A DNA stretch of 64,000 nt, taken from positions 305,016,150-305,080,149 of the forward strand of contig NC_064619.1 in the NCBI RefSeq assembly GCF_023898315.1. Reading direction: 5' to 3'. Made by a program: the position numbers and the translations under genes. Below the pieces are notes generated by a model. The model had not been told where the DNA came from. It ran no database searches and saw only the letters and a list, made by a program, of their open reading frames with translations. Source of the stretch: Schistocerca nitens (taxonomy: Eukaryota; Arthropoda; Insecta; Orthoptera; Acrididae). Below, piece by piece: positions 1 to 11,151 of this stretch; position 1 is the first letter of the stretch; every line of letters starts with the position of its first letter.

Positions 1-1305
1 CTTTCTACGATCTAGAAAAGGCCTTTGATACAGTTCCCAGAGAAGCCATGTGGATGGTCTTAAAATGCTTCGGCTGCCCTGAACATTTTGTTGACTTGAT
101 TGAAGCTCTCCACGATTATATGACTGGACAAGTCCTCTGTTAGAATGAAACAGCTGGTGAATTCCCAATAACAAGTGGGCTTAAACAAGGATGCGTTCTT
201 GCACCAACATTATTTGCATTGTATCTGGCAGCTATGCTTTACGAGACATCCGTAAACAATGCAGGAATAGAACTAAAGTACAGGTTCGAAGGAGGATTAT
301 TCAACCAGTCCAGACTCCATTCAAAAGAGTTCACCAGCATCACTCGTGTGACAGAGCTGCAGTATGCTGATGACAATGCTTCTCCAGCTCATTCACCTGC
401 AGAGCTGCAGCTGTCAGTTGATTCCTTCAGCAGGGCGTACGAACGAGTTGGTCTCTCCATCAAAATTCCAAAGACATAGGTGATGGCGCAGCCAACTCCT
501 GGCTCCTCCGTTCCTGACTTCAGCATATCGATTTATGATACACCCTTGGAACAAGTGGACCATTTCCTCTACCTAGGAAGCATACTGTCATCTAACTGCT
601 CATCTGGAAAATATGTGGAGAATAGATTACGTGCTGCCCATGTAGCGTTTGGGCGTCTTACAAAGCGTGTCTTCCTGAATAAAGACCTAACACTGTACAC
701 CAAACTGATGGTGTACAAAGCTGTAGTCATTTCCACCCTGCTATATGGTTGCGAAACCTGTACGTTATATCGCTGTGATCTGAAGAAACTAGAACGCTTC
801 AACCAACAGAAGTTAAGATATATCATGAACCTGAAATGGGATGACTTCATATCCAACACGGCTGTTCTTGAGAAAGCAAAAATGTATAGCATGGAAGCTC
901 TTATCATTGGGCATCAACTCAGATGGGTCGGACATGTCCAGCGGATGAAAAATGACAGACTTCCACGCCAAATGCTGTACAGCGAAGTGAGCACAGGTAA
1001 AAGGCCACGAGGTGCCCCTCTCAAACATTATAAGGATCAGTACAAGAAAAATCTGCAAAACTTGAACATCGATCCGAGTAACTGGTCCACAATAGCAGAA
1101 GACCGAAGACGCTGGCGCTCAGTCACCTCAAATGCTCTTCAAAACTGAGCTGGAACGTCGAAGAATGGAGAATGACAAACGCCGGAGACGTAAATTCCTC
1201 CAGGCTCAGCCACGTCCTCCACCTCCCATCAGCTGTAATGTCTGTGGCCGCCTGTTCCACGCTAGGATTGGATTGCTACGCCATCAACGACACTTACGCG
1301 CCTGA
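1..1305 (+). pseudogene. Non-LTR retrotransposon RT, 3' part with C-terminal C2H2 finger (decayed)
   Basis: This is the 3' portion of a LINE reverse transcriptase, cut by the window edge. One frame reads the RT palm from nt 3 (FYDLEKAFDTVPR), then SGLKQGCVLAP, then the catalytic box in LQYADDNA near nt 360. The C-terminal region typical of RTE-like elements follows (HQLRWVGHVQRM near nt 915, then a GKRPRGAPLKHYKDQ-like block). In-frame TAG codons at 141 and 477 and a TGA at 1146 break it. A shift of one frame near 1140 opens a basic stretch and a zinc finger, C-x2-C-x12-H-x3-H (CNVCGRLFHARIGLLRHQRH, 1233-1293), ending at a TGA at 1303. The 3' flank is CGA-rich. Clade assignment (RTE-like) is from motif resemblance only. 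It is non-functional as it stands. Confidence 0.85.
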
Positions 1306-1754
1306 ACTGTGACAAAGGAAATCTCAGGAGAGAAACGAAAACTCGGATACGAGTACCAGCCGACGACGACGACGAGGGACATAAACCATAGGCTACTTAC
1401 AGTGATTAAAGAAATATTACATAAAACTAACGAGAAGATGTAGTATGAAAACATCATGAGCCCTGGATTCATGACATTTTCATACCAACTAAAAATTTTG
1501 GCAACGATTTTCTTGGCTTTTTAGGCAGAAATTCATGTCGTTCTCAACGGTACATGCGTCTACAGATGGAGAATGCACAGTACTGAAATCTGAATTTGTG
1601 AAAAATTGGACTCATGATCTTTTCATAATAACTGATTCAATTATTTTTTCGTGTTGTGATTTTTTTTCCGACAGCGTACCTTTTTCGTGTCTGCGAAGAG
1701 AAGTCAATATGGACACGCGTCTCTCTCTGGTGCTTCTGTACTGATGTGGAATGG
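1306..1754. other. Unassigned, AT-rich
   Basis: The start is probably the 3' tail of the preceding LINE (CGACGACGACGA near 1362). The rest is AT-rich, with short chance reading frames only. I see no gene or repeat boundary. Confidence 0.4.
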
Positions 1755-2170
1755 TGGGTAATGCGCTCTGCCGGCCCCCGCCGCCGTCATCTCACGAGCC
1801 AGTGACTTTGCTCTCTCGGTTCTGTGGGCACAAGTGGCTGGACGGAGCTTAATGTCCGCTTCGTGTCTGAGCAGAGGCGCTAAGCCCGGATCAGAGGGCG
1901 GCAAACACAGCCGTCAGGGCGGCTAATCAAAGCCCCGCTGCGCCGCGCTGGAGAGGTCGCTTTGTGGGCGCGCGCCGCCCTCGAGGACCCCGGCCTAATG
2001 CGGCGGCGACGGCCGTCGGCCCTTCTGGCTCCCAGCGGGGAATCCCCGGCACTTTGTGCGCTGCTCAGCGGGCTCAGCGCCGCTTTCAGCCCTTGTTTGG
2101 AGAGCCGGCTACGAGGAATTAATGGTGTTAACATTCCGTCGCCTCTCGCGCTGCATTCTCCCCGTTAAAT
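1755..2170. other. GC- and CpG-rich island
   Basis: The base composition changes abruptly to GC-rich with many CpG, unlike the AT-rich surroundings. Reading frames on both strands overlap each other with no recognisable domain, as expected of GC-rich non-coding DNA. AT-rich homeodomain-like cores (GGCTAATCAAAG near 1920, GGAATTAATGG near 2115) sit within it. A host regulatory element or the edge of an old repeat are both possible. Confidence 0.35.
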
Positions 2171-2536
2171 GAGCTGTACTAGAAAGGCGGCTCCTCGAAA
2201 TCTCGGCCGATTCTTCAATACTGACTCGTGGTCCGAGCCGCTGTTTACGCTTGAAACGGCGCTCGTTGTTCGTGCACAAAGCTGGACTCTGTGGCGTGAA
2301 GGTGTGCGGCACACATTCAACCGCCAGTCTTTAAGAAGGGTGATACTTCCACGTAGCACAATGGCTGGCTTTCTGGACGTGGTAGTCGTTTTCCTACTAG
2401 ATGACTTACACCTCGAATGAGAAAGATTAATTTAACAAGAAAATAAGGGATCCTAATAGCTGCATCTCTTGGCTAAAAGAAGACATTGTATCTCATCAGT
2501 TGTTCATGTATAAATGATGACTAACTGAAAATCTCA

Positions 2537-2936
2537 GCTGCCGACAGGTGTTGTTGATATACCTCGATGTGGACAGCTTAAAATGTGTGCGCGGCCGGGA
2601 CTCGAACCCGGGATCTCCTGCTTACATGGCAGACGCTCTGTCCATCTGAGCCACCGAGGACACAGATGAATAGCGCGACTGCAGGGACTTATCTCTTGCA
2701 CGCTTCCCGTGAGACTCACATTCCCAATTGTCCACAATTCTACATATGTATTGTACCTTATAGACATATGCCCACCCACTCATTACTCGCGCACGCTTTG
2801 GCGATTCCCGCAAGAGTTTGGGCAACCTGTGCGCATTCGCACAGACGAAGGTCAATGGCTGGGCTGGGTAGCCCCCGTCGGGGCGCACATTTTCAGCTGT
2901 CCACATCGAGGTATATCAACAACACCTGTCGGCAGC
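2537..2936. mobile_element. 400-bp terminal-inverted-repeat element with embedded tRNA-like module
   Basis: The left end (2537-2590, starting GCTGCCGACAGGTGTTGTTG) and the right end (2883-2936, ending CAACACCTGTCGGCAGC) are inverted repeats of about 52 bp with only a few mismatches. The unit is therefore a short non-autonomous TIR (MITE-like) element with no coding capacity. Next to the left TIR lies a tRNA-like sequence on the minus strand. I could not identify a clear target-site duplication (flanks CTCA and TTAG). The two TIRs create mirrored reading frames that look like ORFs and are not genes. Confidence 0.8.
2588..2660 (-). repeat. tRNA-Thr(TGT)-like pseudogene / SINE head
   Basis: On the minus strand the sequence has an A box (TGGCTCAGATGG), an anticodon stem CTGC/GCAG enclosing a 7-nt loop CATGTAA whose central triplet TGT would decode Thr, and a B box (GGTTCGAGTCC) in a well-paired T arm. 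The acceptor stem pairs only partly (TCCTCGG against CCGCGCA), so it is a tRNA-derived promoter module, not a working tRNA gene. It lies inside the TIR element at 2537-2936. Confidence 0.7.
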
Positions 2937-5900
2937 TTAGTCATCATTTATTCCAGGGAAAAGCTGCACGGTCATCAACAGTAACTGTTCTTTCGAGAAA
3001 AAGTTACTGTCTTCGTATAAATTGTTCATGTATTAACTAACTAATCAATACATAGGTCCGTTGTCATTTATGTAACATTAGTTATTTATTTATTCATGCA
3101 GTTTAGTGTCATGAGGGCCTGTCTTACTTCTGTCCAGGAATTCTTCACATTTTCAGTTTCGTTCATTATGTCATACGTCTTACAAGTGGTCTCATATTTC
3201 GAAGGAACTCAACATTTAGAAATGGTTACAACATAAATAGGAAACAGAAAAATCTAGAGCAGCAAAAAATTTACAGCTTAGAATTTTTGGTGTAAAGTAT
3301 AATAATGTAGATAAGCCAAATTGTAGGCTGTGGCAGCAGTGGTCCTGAAGTAAGAGTTGGGAGAGAACAAGAAAGAGGAACGTGGTAGAATACAAGTAAT
3401 GAAGAGAGGACAAAACAAATTCACATCACTCATTGAAAACTGAAATAAGAAAGAAATATTTTCCCCGTGTAGCTTTCTCTACTCAAAGGAACTCCTGTTT
3501 GAGATCCAGCTCGTTAAAGAGTTGCCGGTCATTACAGCCAAAGGTCGCAGCAGTGATCACAGCTGGGAACATCAGCAAGGGGACTTTCTTTTCCTGATAA
3601 CTTAGGGAATCCCCCAAGGTAGGCAAGAGAACGTCTGTGAAATTTGGAAGGCAGGATGTGAGGTAGCGCCAGAAGTAAAGCAAGAAAGGGGGGTGGGGGG
3701 GCGGAGGCAGGTTAGGGGGTGTGGTTTCGTGAACTGAGTCGTGATCGTATCGGTAAAGCATTTGCTTGCTAAAAGCAAAGTACCAGTTTTGGATCGCAGT
3801 TTGGCACACTGTTTTAGTCAGCAAGGATGTTTCAAGAGCGACCTCCCTAAACCCTTGTTCAGGCAGGGCTTTGGAACTATTTTAACTTCTTTGTAGGACG
3901 ATTTTTCAATTCATCAGAGAAAAATTAAAATTTTGTGTATCTCTTTGTTGTGAGTGTGGGTTTGCGAGGTGCCGGAGTGAAGAAGAGTTTGTTCCTCTTT
4001 AATTCTGGCGAATTCTACATCAGAACTAGACATGCACTCGACCCTCTCCTTACCTACCACAACGGTAAGGGAAGAAATTGATCGTGGACCCTGCTAGTTG
4101 GTAAAATAAGTGTTGCACACTCACAATAATTTAATAAAAATAGTAATCTACTCGGTAACAAATGGGGGATTTTTTCATAATAAACGACAGGAAATGGGAA
4201 TCTGCATCTATCTACGAAATGATATGCGGATTAAATATTACAATGAGCTTTATTATAAGTCAGCACACAATGGTACTTGATTGTCGTTACAAACAGTAGG
4301 CTAAAGGATAGGGTATACTGAACTATTATGAGAATAAGAGTTGGCTTGAGAACAAGCGCTTCTTCTACTCTCTGTGATGCAATTGATTGACGATAATGAC
4401 TGGAAGGCCTAATGAATCAAATATTACTCCCCCGATTATAATGCAGTATCGCGATTAGTAGTGAGAGCTCAAACGGAGAAACAAACAAGGGGGACTTGTA
4501 GCACAGCGAGGGAGTGTACAGCTAAGGACTTCAGTATAAAAATGATAGGTCCTACAATGCCGAAGCCGCAAAATACTTTACCAGTCCCAAAACCTGCAGC
4601 ACGTCGTCGGTAGGCAGCGTTCTGATGATGCAGGCGCTGACTCCTGATACGCAGCAACTCCGTTTCAATCCACGGCCTTGAATGCTGTTCGAGAATTCTA
4701 AGTTTTGTTCGCGTGGCCGAAGCAGAGGAACTTCTGGATGCATGACGATGTATCTCCAGGAGACACAGCAAAACCACCTAAACCACCCTATCGGTACAGG
4801 TGGGAAAACATAGAGTAAGAATCTGGGTCTTAAGTCTCAGATTGAAACTGGAGTACGACCGAAGTCACGCTCCACAACGATTCCGAAAGAGTGCGACTAA
4901 GTCACAAGACCGTCAGATTCCGACCAAGATCAGATCTCGAATGCGTTGCGCCCGTGCAACGCAAGAGTGAAGTCAACGTTATTCAAGTCCCCACTACCGT
5001 CAAAAAGCTGCCAATCAGCAGTCAGAGCTGATTCCAAAATTTCCCCACACTATCTCAGATCATCATTCGCGCCAATAGCGACCGTTTCCTCCAATTTCGT
5101 GCAGGGCGTTATGACGTGAACTGGTCTCAGTTTAAGTTGACCAATCATGCCTCTTCTATTTAGCTGAGGGCACTGAACTTGCCGTTTGACCGGCTGTGAA
5201 AACAGCATTCCGAGACTACCGGTCGTCCGGCGCCAGGCAGTCGCACCCGGCTGGGTACCGTCAACAAGAATTTTCAGAATCATGAAGACAATGCATTCAG
5301 TCGGCCCCAGCAGTCTTCGTTCCTGACACACCGGAACGGTAAACATGTAAACTGTGGCAACACTCATATGGCTCGCAGGTCGTTTCGCCATCCATACAAT
5401 ATGTGAAACTCAAGCGAAGTCAGTCGCCCCTCCAGGCACTCAAGTTTGTTCGCGGAAATGCAGACCCCCACGAAAACGGAGTGTGTCGTGTCCTCCGGTG
5501 CTCGCAGGGAAGCAACACAGGAAAGCAACAGAGAAAACTAAAAGCAAGAGCACATACTGTCCCAACATGCATAGCAGTCAAGTGAAAAGTAATTTGAGCT
5601 CTCAGTACAAATGCTTTCATCAGAATAACCTTATTCGGCCAGTTCCCACCGTGTAGTGACATAAAAGATTAATAAAATGGATGAAAATGTGAGGCGACAT
5701 GCAAACGAAAGGCATGGAACTTCTCGGGTTGTGTGTGCGCATTTGTGACAGTGTGAGTGTGCTGTGTTGTGGGCACGGGAGGAAAGAGAGCAACTGGGGT
5801 AAGAATTAAGCATTTGATTCAATATTTGACTGTGAGATATGATAATATACGTTCGTGTCCACTGAAGAATGGATGAAGTAGAAATCCCAGCTGGGCGTAT

Positions 5901-6013
5901 GAGACACAGTATATTAGTCACTCCGTTTACTTTACTTCATTTCACTTCCTTACTAATGTTCTCTGACTACTTATACTTACTTTGGCCGGAGAACAGCTTT
6001 CGCTGTGTACATA
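2937..6013. other. Unassigned 3.1 kb
   Basis: I see no recognisable gene, transposon domain or RNA gene. The longest frames (about 110 codons, e.g. minus strand 3483-3824 and 5050-5391) have no known motif and sit in low-complexity or repeat-like sequence. A G-rich patch lies at 3685-3720. Confidence 0.4.
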
Positions 6014-6022
6014 TTAGATTTC

Positions 6023-6226
6023 ATGGCCGGCCGGGGTGGCCGAGCGGTTCGAGGCGCTAGAGTCTGGAACCGCGCGACCGCTACGGTCGCAGGTTCGAAT
6101 CCTGCCTCGGGCATGGATGTGTGTGATGTCCTTAGGTTGGTTAGGTTTAAGTAGTTCTAAGTTCTAGGGGACTGATGACCTCAGAAGTTAAGTCCCATAG
6201 TGCTCAGAGCCATTTGAACCACTTCT
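6023..6226 (+). mobile_element. tRNA-derived SINE, main family
   Basis: This is a representative of the most abundant repeat in the window. The head is a class-II-like tRNA sequence with A box (GTGGCCGAGCGGTT) and B box (GGTTCGAATCC), followed by GCCTCGGGCATGGATGTG. The family-specific body then reads TTAGGTTTAAGTAGTTCTAA, GGGGACTGATGACC and TCCCATAGTGCTCAGAGCC. RNA polymerase III transcription and mobilisation by a LINE are inferred from the class. The 9-bp repeat TTAGATTTC at 6014-6022 and 6227-6235 is its target-site duplication. Confidence 0.9.
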
Positions 6227-6496
6227 TTAGATTTCGTGCAAATACCCAACGATATCTGTAGAATCTTCATAGTTTCTAGAAGTTGTTGTCAGTCGAATTG
6301 TTATACTGTTCGTCGTAATTGAGTTTATTACTGGCAACAAATATTTATAATTAACGTACTGCCAGCTAAAAGTTTATCAGTAGTTTTTGTAAACAATAAA
6401 TTGCGATTCACAATATAATTTTCCGAAGTAAATTGTGTCACACACTGACATGGTTAATCAGATGAATGTTGCAGATAGATCCAAACATTAAACATA
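6227..6496. other. AT-rich spacer
   Basis: I see nothing recognisable between the SINE target duplication and the mariner 5' end. Confidence 0.4.
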
Positions 6497-7808
6497 TACA
6501 GGGGGTCACACTCGAAAGAGGCCCCACAAACATGCTGAAATTTCACCGCGTAATTTGTGACGTTTGACGTGGCAGCACTGTTCTCTGCAACATCGTTTGA
6601 CGCAACATTCTGTTTGCGTTCGGCGCTGTGGCTGGAGCTCAAGTGTTCTGCGTTTAATGACAATGTATCGCTTTTCTGTCGATGAGCGCGTGTTTCTTGT
6701 GAAATAAAATTGGATTAATGGTTCCGTTAAGACATGTGAGCGATGTTTGATGAACGGTTTGGTAACCAGCGTATACCGTCTAAATGCTGGATACAAAAGT
6801 TCGTGAGTAAGATGGAGACCAGTAAACGGTGTTGGATCTTCACGTCGGGGGTGGCCGCCATTTTCGGAAGAAAAGGTGACTGACGGGAAAGAACGGTCGT
6901 TGACCTCTCCTGCAAAGTTGGATCGATGTTTATCTCAGGAGTGTGGAATGTCACAGAGCACACACAGAGCTTCGAAGAAAGCCGGCATGTATCCATACAG
7001 GTTTACAGTTGTTCAGGAACTGAATTTCAATGAAAAAGGCAAAAGCATTACATTTTGCCTTTGGTTGCAGGAATTTATTGCTCAGATATCAGGAATACTG
7101 CAGTACACACGATTCAATGATAAGACGTGGTTCCACCTCTCTGGCTACTTAAACTCTCAGAATTCACGTTTGTGGTGCAATGAAAATCCACAAGCACTGG
7201 TCGAGCAACCCCTGCATTCACGAAGGATTGCCATGTTCTGTGCAGTATTGCAGCGTCGCATCATCGAATCAGTTTTTTGCGAGTCTGCTGTGACAAGTAT
7301 AGTTTACACGAAATGTTTCTGGAATTTGTTAACCAACTGTACGATGAGGAGCTTACCCTCGGCTTATACCACCAGGATGGTGCCACATCCCATACGTCTT
7401 GAGCGATGATGGCTGAGGTCGAATCATTTTTCCCTGGCAAAGTGATTTCGAAAGGACTGTGGCCTCCGAGGTCACCAGATTTAACACCGTCAGACTTTTT
7501 CCTCTGGGATGGCGTAAAATGCAAGGTTTACAGGAACAAACCACACAACAGGATTTACGAGAGAACACCATCCGTGAAATCCAGGCAGTGATACCAGAGG
7601 TTCTGGCAGGTAAATTCGAGGATCTGCAGCGTCGTATTCAGCTGTGATTACAAGTCGAGGGCGGTCATTTCCAGCACCTTTTGTGATTCATCTTTCTTTT
7701 CCCATGAGCAAAGTATGACACGTTCATTTCATTTTCTGATTTTTATGCAAAGCCTTTAACTCTAATTTAAGCAAATGATTGCCTTTCGGGTGGGACACCC
7801 TCAGATAA
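6497..7808 (+). pseudogene. Mariner-like transposon with decayed DUF4817-type transposase
   Basis: The element begins at a degenerate TIR (GGGGGTCACACTCGAAAGAG, 6501-6520) that matches, inverted, the right end (GCCTTTCGGGTGGGACACCC, 7781-7800). Between them is a transposase in several frames: the N-terminal helix-turn-helix region (RFSVDERVFLVK near 6667), the first DDE block (HLSGYLNSQNSRLW near 7134), the second (LYHQDGATSHTS near 7363) and the third (WPPRSPDLTPSDFFLW near 7463). Stop codons occur at several sites, including a TGA just after DGATSHTS, and frameshifts near 7310 and 7545 separate the blocks. It cannot encode an active transposase. Family assignment is by motif recall. Confidence 0.8.
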
Positions 7809-8967
7809 AGTGTAATATTCGATTCTACAAATTTCGTTATATAAACAGGTATATATGCCTTCATTAATTTGTGATGCATTCTCCATTTAAAAGATAACTG
7901 AGCCCACTTGCAGTAGCAACTGGGTGGGTCGGGTAGGCCAGTGGTTGTTACTGCTGGTCCCAAGCCCGGATAAAGTGAGTCTGGCTATAGACCTCTTCCG
8001 TTCACACATAGAGGAACAAATATATGAGCAAAAGAACAAATATTCTTAATTATCGTCATTTTGAGATTATAATAAGTAGAACCATTGTCCGCTACCGCAG
8101 TAATAGGCAGTAGTTTTCAATTCCCGAACGCGTGAATAATAATTATTACAGGTGCGTCAGTTGTAGCGCGCTAAGGCATCGGACTTAGTAGAGGATTGAT
8201 AACTGCAGGCTCCGAAGAAGTTTGCTACCGTTAGCAGCGACCTGCGTGAGATGTAAAAAATGATTGCTAATTGTTCGTCGACAAGTCATTACTCCGGAAA
8301 GCGTTACAAGTACTTACAAAAACTCGACACCTGGTCCCTAAACAGTGAAAATGATTATTATTATTCTCTGAAATGAACTCTCTTACATAATGTATTGTTA
8401 ACATATTTGTTAGTAACGAAAATTACAAACGCTTACGGATTTTAAATAGTATCTATAATACAAAAGACCAATGACTCGATGTATCCTTTCAGCTACAAGA
8501 GAAAGGTGGAAGCACAGCCAGCAAACTACTTGCGCCACCTCTAAAAGCTAAACACCTTAGCAGTCACAATTCGGTCGATTAAATTCATTCTCTCCACTAC
8601 CTTATCTTTTTGGCATTGTGGAAACACCTTCAAATAATGCAACAGCCTCGGCCTTAGTAAATGTTCTACGTGATCTCGATCGTCGTATTCTGGAGAACGA
8701 GAGCATCGTGCCCGAATGAGTTTCTCAAATTCCTTCGAACCTAAGAGCAGAGACGGAGACTCCACAGAAACAATAAGCATCAGATCATTACTGAAATTTG
8801 CAAACTAAAACAACTAACAGACTTAGCGGATAAACTTGACATTCTAATTCTAGTATTATAAAAAGCTAGTACAGAGATGGAATGTATAAGAGACAGTCAG
8901 ATGAAAATCCGACAGGTGGGAAAGAAGTTAAGTAAACTGCTTATTATTTCAAAAGTAATCGTCATAA
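7809..8967. other. Unassigned 1.2 kb
   Basis: AT-rich sequence with no recognisable gene, domain or tRNA-like module on either strand. Confidence 0.4.
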
Positions 8968-8980
8968 TGTTAATACAATT

Positions 8981-9189
8981 GCCCGCATCTCGTGGTTGTG
9001 CGGTAGCGTTCTCGCTTCCCACGCCCGGGTTCCCGGGTTCGATTCCCGGCGGGGTCAGGGATTTTCTCTGCCTCGTGATGGCTGGGTGTTGTGTGCTGTC
9101 CTTAGGTTAGTTAGGTTTAAGTAGTTCTAAGTTCTAGGGGACTTATGACCACAGCAGTTGAGTCCCATAGTGCTCAGAGCCATTTTTTT
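8981..9189 (+). mobile_element. Chimeric SINE: tRNA-Gly-like head with main-family tail
   Basis: The head resembles tRNA-Gly with a CCC anticodon (loop TTCCCAC) and B box GGTTCGATTCC. It is followed by GGATTTTCTC and a GGCTGGGTGTTGTGTG segment like the SINE at 60090. From CCTTAGGTTAGTTAGG onward the body is the main-family tail, ending in GTGCTCAGAGCC and a T run. A 13-bp target duplication (TGTTAATACAATT) is present at 8968-8980 and 9190-9202, so the chimera was inserted as one unit. Confidence 0.85.
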
Positions 9190-9390
9190 TGTTAATACAA
9201 TTATCCCAGTGTGAGACAAGACGAGCAGTGCCTTCATGGAAACATATCTGCGGTTGCCTACGGAACAGTGTACCTAGGTGAGCACTTCTTCACCGGCCAT
9301 GGATGTTTCTTCAGAGATATTGAAATTGCATGGGGAGCGATGGTCACTGTATGCAGAATGTGAAAGGGCTCCCCAGTGAAACGTCTGCAG

Positions 9391-9525
9391 TGTAGTCTAA
9401 ACGGCATTATTCTATTGCTGGTTAACGCCCGCCCACATGTTGCCAAGAATGTTTCGACTACGCTGCAGAAGTTTGGTTGTGAAACTCTTACACATCTTCC
9501 ATACAGTCCCGATCTGGTTGTGGAT
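9391..9525 (+). pseudogene. Mariner transposase fragment
   Basis: A short block reads LLLVNARPHVAKNVSTTLQK followed by LTHLPYSPDL, the second and third DDE regions of a SETMAR-like mariner transposase. The usual catalytic D before NARPH is V here. Only about 45 codons are recognisable. Confidence 0.65.
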
Positions 9526-9856
9526 ATAAACCAGTCACCCTAGGGAGAGAAGCAGGGTCGACGAGAAATGAGGAACGACAACCTCCCAAAGGCAAAGTTT
9601 TCCTTTCGTTCATCATAACGACTGCAGATCGCACTGGAAAAGTGTAGAGCAAGTATGGTGTGGAAACTATCTTCAGATTCACCAGGAAGATAAAAGAATT
9701 TTTAAACATCGACAAAAGATAAGCGACAACCTATTGCTGGGTGAGGGGGCCGAACCAGGGACCCCAGATGGCCGAGCTGAAGCTGGGACCCATCGCGCCG
9801 TATTTCATCAGGAAGCTGAGCAAGTTCAAGAGAGTCGAGGGGCAGTGCAGAGGGAT
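9526..9856. other. Unassigned spacer
   Basis: I see no domain. GC content rises from about 9740 onward. Confidence 0.35.
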
Positions 9857-10428
9857 ACAGCGGTATTCGGTAGCATTACTTTATTCAGCTAATTTACAGT
9901 ACAGCGTAGTGTCGGCATGTCGCCCGCACCGTTGTCCCGCGAGTCCAGTCGGCTCAGCAGTTCCTGGTATGCCGACGCTGCTGCTGCCGTCATCAAAGCT
10001 GCTCAGCTGGAAGTCGGCCTCGCTCTCCCTCCCCGGTCGCCACACGCCGACGCGTCACGTCTTGTGCCGTGTAGCTGCCCACGATTCCGGAGACTCCTAC
10101 AGTCCCTAGTCCTCATTGCCCTCCATCCCGTTTGGCCTGATCTTTCCGACCATGAGACGAAGGTGGGTGTATTGGTCACCCGTGGCCCTCGGGCCGCCGC
10201 TGCTCCCAGGAGCAGGCCGCGGTGGTCTAGCGGTTCTAGGCGCTCAGTCCGGAGCCGCGCGACTGCTACGGTCGCAGGTTCGAATCCTGCCTCGGGCATG
10301 GATGTGTGTGATGTCCTTAGGTTAGTTAGGTTTAAGTAGTTCTAAGTTCTAGGGGACTGATGACCATAGATGTTAAGTCCCATAGTGCTCAGCTGATGAC
10401 CATAGATGTTAAGTCCCATAGTGCTTAG

Positions 10429-10479
<51 letters not shown>

Positions 10480-11151
10480 CACAGGACAGGACCGAACTCG
10501 AACCCGCCCGTCCTCCTGTATGTGGATACTGTGCCGCAACTCGCCGCTAGTGGTGCTTGCTGGATGGCAACACCCGCCGCCGTCTCTGGCGCTGCTGTGC
10601 CTCCCGCAGCGTATGCCTCGCCCGGACCCCAGTATGCCAGGTGGGAAGCGAACGTGGCCCGTAGACTGGAGTGGAACTGAGCCCCTCCTGGACCCACTGC
10701 AGACCCCTGTCACTGCCCTCTTTCAGGCAGCCCATGTGACCTCCAAGTTCCAGGCTGCCATTCCGTCCCGCCCGGTGTTGTTTCCCCGGGGGTAGAATAT
10801 AGCCCGAACAACTACATAGAAACAAAGTACAAGTTTCTGCCGAATACTTATAACATTGCTGCCAGACTGACCCCTACAAGCGTAGACCAGCACAGGTCCA
10901 TCCCGACGATCGATTGACCTGGCACACTCTCTCTAACTAAAACTGCCCGTCTATTTATACTGGTTTTTGTCTCGCTTCTGATAGAGTGTCAGAGAGAGAC
11001 AGAAGCTATGACAGGGATAAATTCGCACACGTCAGCCACTTACAAATAGCCCTCCTGGCTCTGTCCTAGTGCCACGCCTCATACATCACAATAACTTCAA
11101 GCACCTCTGCGGTTTACTGCCTCGTTGTTGCACCACTCAAAATACCGCTGT
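9857..11151 (-). repeat. GC-rich unassigned unit with TATA-like and poly(A)-like signals
   Basis: An 11-nt inverted repeat, ACAGCGGTATT at 9857-9867 and its complement at 11141-11151, bounds a GC-rich unit. On the minus strand it contains a TATA-like box (CCAGTATAAATAG, near 10950) and, 1.06 kb downstream, an AATAAA (near 9885). This could be an LTR (TG at the right edge on the minus strand), a non-autonomous element, or a host transcription unit. No reading frame has a recognisable domain. A SINE (10215-10476) interrupts it. Confidence 0.3.
10215..10476 (+). mobile_element. Main-family SINE with duplicated tail and T45 run
   Basis: A full head and body, but the last about 38 bp (CTGATGACCATAGATGTTAA onward) is repeated in tandem. 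The copy ends in 45 T residues (10432-10476). The flanks GCTCCCAGGAGCAGG and GCTCACAGGACAGG are a plausible imperfect target duplication. A frame through the T run gives a poly-Phe artefact, not a gene. Confidence 0.85.

Noticed and set aside
1704..2420. Several overlapping frames on both strands in the GC-rich island
   Set aside because: Stops are rare in GC-rich DNA. The frames overlap each other and contain no recognisable domain.
2585..3040. 151-codon frame and opposing frames around the TIR element
   Set aside because: They consist of the tRNA-like module and the two TIRs read through. Mirrored reading frames are expected from inverted repeats.
6060..6115. Functional tRNA genes at SINE heads
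   Set aside because: The same tRNA-like heads recur with SINE bodies and target duplications, and their acceptor stems and 3' ends do not fit a working tRNA.
10406..10795. 129-codon plus-strand frame starting with a poly-Phe run
   Set aside because: The frame runs through the SINE T45 tail into GC-rich sequence. The homopolymer and the lack of any domain make it an artefact.
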